Origin: Actinomycetota bacterium
GTDB lineage: Bacteria > Actinomycetota > CADDZG01 > JAHWKV01 > JAOPZY01
Length of the DNA: 64,000 nt
Direction of reading: 5' to 3'
NCBI GenBank assembly: GCA_035765775.1
Contig: DASTWV010000050.1
Location: 1 to 64,000 of the forward strand
Shown here one piece after another: positions 10,045 to 16,819 of this stretch (position 1 is the stretch's first letter; the number at the start of each line of letters is the position of its first letter). The notes below the pieces were generated by a model. It saw only the letters and a list, made by a program, of their open reading frames with translations. It made no database searches and had not been told where the DNA came from. Both the position numbers and the translations under genes were made by a program.

Positions 10045-11343
10045 CTACATGAAGTTCGGCGTATGGAGTTGGGAGATTTTCTCGGCCGTGGCCCGGTCCA
10101 GGCCCACCTGCAGCATCCGGCGGATGCGGTACTCGTCCATCGAGCGGTGCAGGGCCCGGACCGCCTCGGTGCCGGCCCGGCGCTGCGCCGCCGACGACCC
10201 GCCGCCCCCCAGCACCGTGAGGGCCTCCAGGACCGGCGGGTTGATGCCGGTGGTGGCCTGCAGGATGGCGGAGCGCTCCTCGGCCGAGGCCACCAGCTCA
10301 TCGGCCCGGGTGGGGTCGTGGCGCAGGTGCTGGCGCACGTGGGCGATGCCGTAGGCCACGTGGCGGCCCTCGTCCATGCGGGCCTTGCGGACGACATCGG
10401 CGGTGACCGGGTCGGGGGCGTGGTTCTCGATGTAGCCCAGGAGGTCGAGGAAGGTCCCCTCGCCCAGGACGTGCAGCAGGAAGCTGGACTTGAAGTAGTC
10501 CTCCTGCAGCAGCAGGCTCTGCAGCGACCACTCGGTCATCGCCGCGGCGTACTGCAGCCCGCCCCCGTTGGCCAGCGCCCGCTTGGTGAAGACCTCGATG
10601 TGGCGGGCCTCGTCGTTGATGATCGTGGCCAGGAACAGCACCGGCTCGACGTAGCGGGCGTTGATGCGGGGCAGGAACTTCGCCGGGATGTAGAGCGCGA
10701 GGTACTCGTTCTCCGCCAGGAACGTCATGACCTGGCACACCGCCCGCTCGAGGTCGTCGGGCAGGGCGGGCAGCTGGTCCCAGGCGATGTCCTCGCTGGC
10801 ATTCCACTGCTGGGCCTTCGCCTGCTCGTACAGGGCGGCGATGTTGTCGGCCCACACCTCGGCCTTGGTGTTGAGGGTGAAAGGGTAGGACGGCATGCCG
10901 GGCTCGGCGACCGCTCCCCGGGGGACGAAGCCGTAGTAGGTGGGGGCCTCGTCGGGCACCTCGCCCGCCCGGCCGGCGAACCAGTCCCGCAGGTCGATGC
11001 GCCTGCCGTCCCGGCGGGGGAGGGTGACGCCCCAGTCCGGCTTCTCCCAGGCCGGTGCCGCCGGGCCCTTGCGGAGCAGCCATTTGCGCCCGGCGCCGGC
11101 ATCGAGGCGGGCCAGGACGTCGCAGCCGTTCAGCCGGCACCAGCTGGACAGGTCGTCGTCGAGGTCCTGGTCCTCGGCGGCGCCCACCTCGAGGACGTCG
11201 CCCTCGTCCAGGCGGGACACGGCGTTGCGCAGCATGAGCAGCACCGGCCCGGGGTCGATCCCGGCGGCGTCCAGCACCGCCGCCGGGGTGATCCCCACCA
11301 GGCTGAAGTCCTTGCTGGCGTTGGGTTCTTGCTCTTCGTCCAT
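10045..11343 (-). CDS. TusA-like domain fused to ferritin-like di-iron protein
   Basis: Residues about 11-95 of this 432-residue protein resemble a TusA sulfur-carrier domain (GDVLEVGAAEDQDLDDD then SSWCRLNG), but the CPxP active-site cysteine is missing. Residues about 190-400 form a ferritin-like four-helix bundle with carboxylate ligands in order: E211 or E213, E245-x-x-H248, E281 or E296, and E325-x-x-H328. That pattern fits AurF or R2-like di-iron oxygenases. The ATG at 11343 was chosen because upstream codons run into the divergent LysR promoter region. It is the first gene of the unit. A sulfur-handling or oxygenating role is inferred from the domains only. Confidence 0.82.
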   Translation of the reverse strand: MDEEQEPNASKDFSLVGITPAAVLDAAGIDPGPVLLMLRNAVSRLDEGDVLEVGAAEDQDLDDDLSSWCRLNGCDVLARLDAGAGRKWLLRKGPAAPAWEKPDWGVTLPRRDGRRIDLRDWFAGRAGEVPDEAPTYYGFVPRGAVAEPGMPSYPFTLNTKAEVWADNIAALYEQAKAQQWNASEDIAWDQLPALPDDLERAVCQVMTFLAENEYLALYIPAKFLPRINARYVEPVLFLATIINDEARHIEVFTKRALANGGGLQYAAAMTEWSLQSLLLQEDYFKSSFLLHVLGEGTFLDLLGYIENHAPDPVTADVVRKARMDEGRHVAYGIAHVRQHLRHDPTRADELVASAEERSAILQATTGINPPVLEALTVLGGGGSSAAQRRAGTEAVRALHRSMDEYRIRRMLQVGLDRATAEKISQLHTPNFM

Positions 11344-11407
11344 GGCGTTCTTCTGGGTTTTGTCGCTGCCTTCGGGGAGCCGCCGGGGGGGCAGCGCCCA
11401 CCGACTG

Positions 11408-11481
11408 ACTCCAAGCCGACTCCAAGCCGCCGAGCATAGCTGAACGAAATCGATATGCAGACCCCATGCGAGTTCGGTATG
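11408..11481. promoter_or_regulatory. Candidate LysR operator region
   Basis: The short gap between the divergent di-iron and lysR genes holds a direct repeat GACTCCAAGCC (around 11408-11430) and an inverted repeat GCATA/TATGC with arms at 11434-11438 and 11454-11458. It also holds AT-N11-AT at 11466-11480, which fits the LysR T-N11-A rule. A LysR protein normally binds such a divergent region and controls both sides. No footprint evidence exists here. Confidence 0.4.
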
Positions 11482-11499
11482 AATATGAGTGGCGTGGCG

Positions 11500-12405
11500 A
11501 TGAACACCGATCAGCTGCAGACCTTCGTCGTCCTTGCGCGCACGGCGAGCTTCACGAAAGCCGCCGCCGAGCTCAACCTCAGCCAGCCCGCGGTGAGCCG
11601 CCACATCCAGAAGCTGGAGCACGAGCTGGGCGTCCCCCTCCTCGACCAGCGCCGGGGACGGGTGGAGCTCTCCGAGGCGGGAGAGCGCCTCCTGACGTTC
11701 GCCGAGGAGGTGATGGAGGGCCGCCGCCGGCTGATGGAGACGCTGGGGGCCGGGCCCCGGGCGCTGGAGGGCGAGCTGCGGATCGCGGCATCGACCACCC
11801 CGGGAGAGTTCCTCGTGCCAGGGCTGGTGGCGGCATTCACGAAACGCCATCCCCGGGTCACCACCCAGGTGCTCATCGCCGACTCCTCCGAGGTGCCCGA
11901 GCGCCTGCGCTCCCGGCGCTACGACGTCGGCTTCTCGGGCGTCGAGCTGCCGGACAAGGACCTCTACCACCAGGAGGTGGCCACCGACGAGATCGTCCTG
12001 GCCGTGCCGCCGAAGCATCCCTTCGCCGGGCGGGGGTCGGTGGAGCTGAAGGAGCTGGCCGGGCAGCCCTTCGTCATGCGGGAGGCGGGGTCGGGGACCT
12101 TCATGAGCTTCCACGCCGCCCTGAAGGAGATGGGGGCCGAGATGCCGCCCTACCGCACCGTGATGGTGCTCTCCACCACCCAGGCCATCGTCTCGGCGGT
12201 GGGAAGCGGCTTCGGGATCGGCCTGGTGTCCCTGATGGCGCTGGACGCCCGGGGGCCGGGCGGGCCGGTGGCGGTGCGCATCGAGGGCCTCCCGCTGCGC
12301 CGGATGCTCTACCTGGTGCTGGAGCGGGAGCGGGCGCTGCCGCCGGCACCGTCGGCGTTCTGCACGTGGGTGATCTTCCAGACGGGCAACGGGGAGCGCC
12401 GGTAG
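11500..12405 (+). CDS. LysR-family transcriptional regulator
   Basis: The 301-residue protein begins with the LysR winged helix (MNTDQLQTFVVLARTASFTK, then NLSQPAVSRHIQKLE) and continues with a two-lobed effector domain (about 90-290). The ATG at 11500 places the helix at the usual distance from the N-terminus. Another in-frame ATG at 11485 is possible. It is divergent from the TusA/di-iron, flavoprotein and PhnD-like genes, the usual layout for a LysR activator and its target operon. CysB/Cbl-type members respond to sulfur status, but the inducer here cannot be read from the sequence. Confidence 0.92.
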   Translation: MNTDQLQTFVVLARTASFTKAAAELNLSQPAVSRHIQKLEHELGVPLLDQRRGRVELSEAGERLLTFAEEVMEGRRRLMETLGAGPRALEGELRIAASTTPGEFLVPGLVAAFTKRHPRVTTQVLIADSSEVPERLRSRRYDVGFSGVELPDKDLYHQEVATDEIVLAVPPKHPFAGRGSVELKELAGQPFVMREAGSGTFMSFHAALKEMGAEMPPYRTVMVLSTTQAIVSAVGSGFGIGLVSLMALDARGPGGPVAVRIEGLPLRRMLYLVLERERALPPAPSAFCTWVIFQTGNGERR

Positions 12406-12448
12406 TTCGGCGGCTTTTCCCGCTCTCCGGCGGGCCCGGAGGGGCGGG

Positions 12449-12500
12449 TCTATATACTCGGCCTTCTTAGCGAGCCGCCTGCGCGGACTGGCGGAAAGGA
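12449..12500 (+). promoter_or_regulatory. Putative promoter and RBS ahead of the small membrane protein gene
   Basis: TATACT at 12453-12458 resembles a -10 element in otherwise GC-rich DNA, but no good -35 was seen. GGAAAGGA at 12493-12500 sits about 9 nt before the GTG at 12510 and is a clear ribosome binding site. Confidence 0.4.
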
Positions 12501-12509
12501 CCTCCGACG

Positions 12510-12695
12510 GTGCTGTATCTCGTGCTCGTGGCGCTCGCGGTCGGGCTCATGGTCGGCGGCATCTGGCTCATGAAACGGCCCGGCGACGAGTCGTCGCGCT
12601 CCATGGCTGCGTTCAAGCGCGGCCTGAACGCCCTCGACGAGCAGAGCCGCAGTGTCTACGGCCGCACCCGGCCCCGGGCCGGGAGATACCGCTGA
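12510..12695 (+). CDS. Small single-pass membrane protein
   Basis: A 61-residue protein starts with GTG after a strong ribosome binding site. Residues 1-20 form one hydrophobic helix (LVLVALAVGLMVGGIWLM), followed by a short basic cytoplasmic tail. Its stop overlaps the mreB start by one base (TGATG), so the two are co-translated. No family was recognised. It could tether or modulate MreB at the membrane, but that rests on position only. Confidence 0.72.
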   Translation: MLYLVLVALAVGLMVGGIWLMKRPGDESSRSMAAFKRGLNALDEQSRSVYGRTRPRAGRYR

Positions 12696-13699
12696 TGGCC
12701 CGCGACCTGGCCATCGACCTCGGTACCGCCAACACGCTGGTGTTCGTTGAGGGCCGGGGCATCGTCCTCAACGAGCCCACCGTCATCGCGCTGAACCGGG
12801 AGAACGGCCAGGTCCTCGCCATGGGAAGCGAGGCGTACCGCATGATCGGGCGGACGCCGGGCTACATCGTGGCCGAGCGCCCGCTGCGCCGGGGCGCCAT
12901 CACTGACTTCGAGGTCACCGAGCGCTACATCCGCCTCATCCTCGAGAAGGTGGGCGTGCGCAAGCGCATTCCGCGGCCCCGGGTGCTCATCTGCGTCCCC
13001 TCGGCCATCACCGAGGTGGAGCGCCGCGCGGTGCAGGAGGCGACGATGGCCGCCGGCGCCCGGGAGGCCTACCTGATCGAGGAGCCGGTGGCGGCGGCGA
13101 TCGGGGCCGGCCTGCCGATCAGCGAGCCCGTCGGCAACCTGGTGGTGGACATCGGCGGCGGCACGTCCGAGGTCGCAGTCATGTCGCTGGGCGGCGTGGT
13201 GGTCAACAAGGGCGTGCGGGTGGGGGGCTTCGACATCGACGAGGCCATCTCCCGCCACATCCGCAAGGAGTACGGGATCGTGGTGGGGGAGCGCACCGCC
13301 GAGCAGATCAAAATCGCCATCGGTTCGGCCTTCCCGCTGGCGGACGAGGAGAAGGCGGAGATCAAGGGGCGGGACCTCGCCGCCGGGCTCCCCAAAGTGG
13401 TGCACATCACCTCCGAGGAGATCCGGGAGGCCATCGACGACCCGGTGCGCGCGATCGTCGAGTCCGTGGTCCAGGCGCTGTCGATGACGCCGCCCGAGCT
13501 GTCGCAGGACATCCTGTCGCACGGCATCGCCCTCACCGGCGGCGGGGGCCTGCTGCGCGGGCTGGAGGCCCGGGTGGCCCAGGAGTGCGACGTGCCGGTG
13601 CACGTGACGCCCCGGCCGCTGGAGTGCGTCGTGCTGGGGGCAGGGAAGTGCCTGAGCTCGTTCCAGGCGGCCAAGGACCTGTTCCTCTCCAGCCGCTGA
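12695..13699 (+). CDS. mreB: MreB/Mbl actin-like cell-shape protein
   Basis: The 334-residue length is typical of MreB. Actin-fold phosphate loops are visible: DLGTANTLVF near residue 8 and VVDIGGGTSEVAVMSLGG near 150. The adenosine motif GIALTGGGGLLRGLE lies near 280. MreB forms membrane-bound filaments that guide peptidoglycan synthesis in elongation. No mreC, mreD, rodA or pbp2 follows; the next genes are proteases, so this is not the classic mre operon. It is coupled to the small membrane protein gene upstream. Confidence 0.95.
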   Translation: MARDLAIDLGTANTLVFVEGRGIVLNEPTVIALNRENGQVLAMGSEAYRMIGRTPGYIVAERPLRRGAITDFEVTERYIRLILEKVGVRKRIPRPRVLICVPSAITEVERRAVQEATMAAGAREAYLIEEPVAAAIGAGLPISEPVGNLVVDIGGGTSEVAVMSLGGVVVNKGVRVGGFDIDEAISRHIRKEYGIVVGERTAEQIKIAIGSAFPLADEEKAEIKGRDLAAGLPKVVHITSEEIREAIDDPVRAIVESVVQALSMTPPELSQDILSHGIALTGGGGLLRGLEARVAQECDVPVHVTPRPLECVVLGAGKCLSSFQAAKDLFLSSR

Positions 13700-13792
13700 C
13701 CAACGCTCATCCCGCTTCTAACCCCACAGCGCAATCGAGACGTTACAAAATCCTCATTCCGTGCCGGGCCTGGTTTCCCGAACCAGCTCCGG

Positions 13793-13839
13793 TTCTGTGT
13801 GCACCCAGTGCCGTCTCGGGCACTCCCGTGTACACAGAA
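13793..13839 (+). other. Long hairpin after mreB
   Basis: Outer arms TTCTGTGTGCAC (13793-13804) and GTGTACACAGAA (13828-13839) pair over 12 bp with one G/T. Inner arms AGTGCC and GGCACT (13807-13812 and 13819-13824) extend the stem. No T-tract follows, so it is not a typical intrinsic terminator. Confidence 0.5.
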
Positions 13840-13892
13840 TCACAGAGAGTGCTTTGCCGGCGCCCCGGCACCACCATCGACCCCACCCTGAC

Positions 13893-13978
13893 GGGGGAGG
13901 ACTACGCAGTTTTCCCGGAGTCCCTGGCTAGAGAGCCAGGCCCTCGCGTAGCCGACAATATCGGCGAGGACTCCCCTA
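13893..13978 (+). ncRNA. Candidate multi-stem structured RNA upstream of the subtilase gene
   Basis: A closing stem GGGGAG/CTCCCC (13894-13899 with 13971-13976) encloses CTACGC/GCGTAG (13902-13907 with 13946-13951). Inside are CCTGGCT-AGAG-AGCCAGG (13923-13940) and GCCGA-CAATA-TCGGC (13951-13965). This nested and branched arrangement resembles a riboswitch aptamer. It does not match any riboswitch consensus I can recall. It ends about 28 nt before the TTG start of the protease gene. Confidence 0.38.
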
Positions 13979-14004
13979 TCCCCCGCACGGAGTAGCCAAC
14001 GGCC

Positions 14005-15489
14005 TTGTTCGCGCGTCCCAGGTGGTCAGCAGAGACGTGCCCCCGGACGGCGCGGAGGGGGGCGCGGGCGGCGGGCGCCCTGGGGGCCGCGGTGCTGCTC
14101 GCCATCGGCCCGGCGGCCTCCGCCTCCCTCCCGTACCCGCCCAACGACCCCTACTTCGCCAGCCAGTGGGCGCTCAAGGTCATCAAGGCCCCGCAGGCCT
14201 GGACCAAGAGCACCGGAGCGGGGATGACCGTGGCGGTGGTGGACACCGGGGTGCAGTTCGGGGTCCCGGACCTGCCGGCGAGCGACTCGGCCGGCTCCTT
14301 CAACTGCATCGGCACCGGCGGGACCTCGACCCCGTGCCCGGGCGATACCAGCGGCGACGGCCAGGGCCACGGCACCTGGGTGGCCAGCGTGATCGCCGCC
14401 GACACCAACAACGGCGCCGGGATGGCCGGGGTCGCCCCCGACGCCAAGATCCTCTCGGTCAAGGCCATCGGCTCCGACGGCACCGGCTCGGTGCAGGACA
14501 TCGCCAAGGGCATCGAGTTCGCCGCCGACCAGGGCGCCGAGGTCATCAACCTCTCGGTCGGGCCGGATGCCTTCGGCACGCCCTTCCCGCAGCTCGACTG
14601 CCCGCCGGGCACCGCCGGCGGCTGCCTCTCCTCGCCGGTCAGCAGCCCCGACACCCTGCATCAGGCCCTCCAGCCAGCCGTGGACTACGCCTTCAACCAC
14701 GGGGCGTTCGTGGTGGTCTCGGCGGGCAACACGCTGCCCAACGCCGGCCCGGGCCCATCGATGTACCTCGGGATGGACCACCTGCTGATTGTCGGGGCCA
14801 CCGGCTCGAGCGACACACCGGCCAGCTACTCCGACACCGGGAGCGGTTCGACGTTCATCTGGGCGCCCGGGGGCGACGGCTCGTGCGCCTCGGGGCAGAC
14901 CAGCACCTGCATCATCCTGGCGTCGAGGTCGGGGGGCTACCAGGTGAGCGAGGGGACCTCGTTCGCCGCCCCGCACGTCGCCGGCGTCATGGCGCTGCTC
15001 ATGGCGATGGGCTACTCCAACTCGGCGGCTGCCGCCCGGATCGAGTCCACGGCGGACTCGACGTCGGCCGGCCTGCGCCTGGATGCCGCCGCTGCGGTGG
15101 GGGCGTCGTCGGCCACCCCGGCCACCACGTCCCAGCCGGCCAGCCCGCCGGTCCTGCCGGTTGCCCCCTCGCCCCCCCGGACCACCGTGACCCACCCCGC
15201 CGCCAGCCCGGCGGCCGCCAAGCCCCCGGTGGTTCCGGCGGCGGCCACGACGCCCCCCCCGTCGCCCGTCCCGTCGCCCAGCCCCTCGCCCCAGCCGTCG
15301 CCCAGTGCCTCCCCGACCCCGGCGGGAGGCGATGCGAAGGATCCATCCGGGCTGTCGGTCGCCCGGGCGGTGGCTGACAAGGCCGCCCCATCGGGCAAGG
15401 AGTCCCCCCAGGTCGTGGCCCTGATCCTGGTGATCGCCGCCGGCGGTGCGGCGGGCGTCGTGTTCATCGAACGCCGCCTGCGGGTGTGA
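14005..15489 (+). CDS. Secreted, membrane-anchored S8 subtilisin-like serine protease
   Basis: The 494-residue protein has a signal peptide (basic start, hydrophobic stretch near 22-36, cleavage near ASA). The S8 catalytic triad is Asp80 (VAVVDTGV), His122 (GHGTWVAS) and Ser319 (GTSFAAPHVAG). A Pro/Ser/Ala-rich linker (about 370-450) leads to a C-terminal helix (VVALILVIAAGGAAGVVF) followed by RRLRV, so the protease faces outside and is anchored by its tail. This layout recalls mycosins, but no ESX genes are nearby. The start is TTG with GGAG about 13 nt upstream, so the exact start is uncertain. A YlbL-type protease gene follows. Confidence 0.88.
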   Translation: MFARPRWSAETCPRTARRGARAAGALGAAVLLAIGPAASASLPYPPNDPYFASQWALKVIKAPQAWTKSTGAGMTVAVVDTGVQFGVPDLPASDSAGSFNCIGTGGTSTPCPGDTSGDGQGHGTWVASVIAADTNNGAGMAGVAPDAKILSVKAIGSDGTGSVQDIAKGIEFAADQGAEVINLSVGPDAFGTPFPQLDCPPGTAGGCLSSPVSSPDTLHQALQPAVDYAFNHGAFVVVSAGNTLPNAGPGPSMYLGMDHLLIVGATGSSDTPASYSDTGSGSTFIWAPGGDGSCASGQTSTCIILASRSGGYQVSEGTSFAAPHVAGVMALLMAMGYSNSAAAARIESTADSTSAGLRLDAAAAVGASSATPATTSQPASPPVLPVAPSPPRTTVTHPAASPAAAKPPVVPAAATTPPPSPVPSPSPSPQPSPSASPTPAGGDAKDPSGLSVARAVADKAAPSGKESPQVVALILVIAAGGAAGVVFIERRLRV

Positions 15490-15636
15490 ACCGGCGGCCC
15501 CCTCTCCGGCCCACCACACCTTCTGACCACGCGCACTATCCTGGGTGGAACGCATCTCCGGCGTGTGCTGTGGATGCCCTCATGTGCCCGACCCGCCCTC
15601 AACTGAACGCGGGAGCGCGGGCTGACCGTCGAGGTA

Positions 15637-16752
15637 GTGCCCGTGCGAGAACCGGTCGTCCAGCAGCCGCCCCCGCCGTGGATGCAGCCCCCACCGGGCG
15701 CCGGGAAACGCAGGGGGTTCCCGGGCCTGAAGACCGCCGTTGTGGTGGGTGCCCTGGCGATCATCGTCGGAGCGGTCATGGCGGTGCACCTCAACTACGA
15801 CGTCTTCGTGCCCGGCGAGGCGCCCAGCGCCGAGGCCCGCATCAGCATCAACGCCCCGCAGGCCGGCTCGGCGCAGTGCACGGGCACGATCTGCGTCCAC
15901 AAGCGCGCCGGGTCGATCCACCTGACGACGGTGGGCGTGTACTACGGCGTCCGCCTACCGCAGCTGATCGCCGCCAAGCTCAACCACCGGGATGCGGTCT
16001 ACCCGGAGTCGGCCTACCCCAACGACGCCGCCGCCCAGGTGACCGAGATGGACGAGAGCCAGCACGATGGGATCGTGGCGGGACTGGGCGAGGCGCTCGG
16101 CTACACCAACCTGAAGCTGGACGGCCTCCTGGTGGTGGGCCTGGTCACCAACACCCCGGCGAACAAGATCCTGCAACTGGGCGACATCATCACCTCGGCG
16201 GACGGCCAGGATCTGACCGCCTCCAGCGGCACCAACCAGTTGGGCACCATCGTCTCCAACCATGCGGTGGGGGAGAGCGTGCACCTGAGCGTGCTGCGGG
16301 GCGGCAAGCCGATGTCGCTGACCGTCGGCGTGGTGAAGAACCCGTCGCCCACGTCGGGCTCGAACCCGGGCCCCGCCCGGGTGATCGGGGTCGAGATCGA
16401 GCCGGACTACATCCCACCCGTGCCCATCAAGATCAACGCCGGGGAGATCGGCGGCCCGTCGGCAGGGCTGTCCTGGGCGATGTCGATCGTGAACCTCATC
16501 GGCCCGAACGACCTCACCCGGGGGCGGATCATCGCCGACACCGGGACGATCGACTACGCCGGCACCGTGGGCGACATCGGGGGCATCCAGCAGAAGGTGT
16601 ACGGGGCCGAGGCCGAGCACGCCACGATCTTCATCTGCCCCAAGGACCAGGCCAAGGACGCCCAGGCGACGGTCAACCAGTCGCACGTCAAGATGCGGGT
16701 GATCGGCGTCTCGACGCTGCACGAGGCCATCCAGGCCCTCACCGCCTCCTGA
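15637..16752 (+). CDS. YlbL-type PDZ and Lon-like membrane protease
   Basis: The 371-residue protein has a Pro-rich cytoplasmic start, one membrane helix (about 32-50), a PDZ domain (about 165-240) and a Lon-type S16 protease domain. The catalytic dyad is Ser275 in GGPSAGLSW and Lys320 in GGIQQKVYGA. This is the architecture of the YlbL family of Gram-positive bacteria, which cleaves outside the membrane. GAGGT at 15631-15635 is too close to the GTG at 15637, so the GTG at 15643 may be the true start. It follows the subtilase gene by about 150 bp. Confidence 0.9.
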   Translation: MPVREPVVQQPPPPWMQPPPGAGKRRGFPGLKTAVVVGALAIIVGAVMAVHLNYDVFVPGEAPSAEARISINAPQAGSAQCTGTICVHKRAGSIHLTTVGVYYGVRLPQLIAAKLNHRDAVYPESAYPNDAAAQVTEMDESQHDGIVAGLGEALGYTNLKLDGLLVVGLVTNTPANKILQLGDIITSADGQDLTASSGTNQLGTIVSNHAVGESVHLSVLRGGKPMSLTVGVVKNPSPTSGSNPGPARVIGVEIEPDYIPPVPIKINAGEIGGPSAGLSWAMSIVNLIGPNDLTRGRIIADTGTIDYAGTVGDIGGIQQKVYGAEAEHATIFICPKDQAKDAQATVNQSHVKMRVIGVSTLHEAIQALTAS

Positions 16753-16819
16753 CCGCCCCGCCGGGGGCCGGGATCCGGGCCTCGGCTACAGGCCGGACGT
16801 ACGGTCTCGGGAACAGGCC

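Larger units (their letters stand above)
13700..14004. other. Hairpin-rich intergenic region between mreB and the subtilase gene
   Basis: There is no credible ORF in these 305 bp. Several perfect or near-perfect stems occur one after another: 13770-13786, 13793-13839 and the composite 13894-13976. Such density is unusual for a spacer and suggests a structured leader RNA of the downstream protease gene, or an independent small RNA. Confidence 0.5.

Noticed and set aside
13893-13978. Known riboswitch such as c-di-AMP (ydaO)
   Set aside because: Stem order and conserved loop sequences do not match the consensus I know, so it is reported only as an unassigned structure.
14005-15489. Mycosin of an ESX secretion locus
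   Set aside because: Architecture is similar, but no EccC, EsxA/B or other ESX genes are in the neighbourhood.
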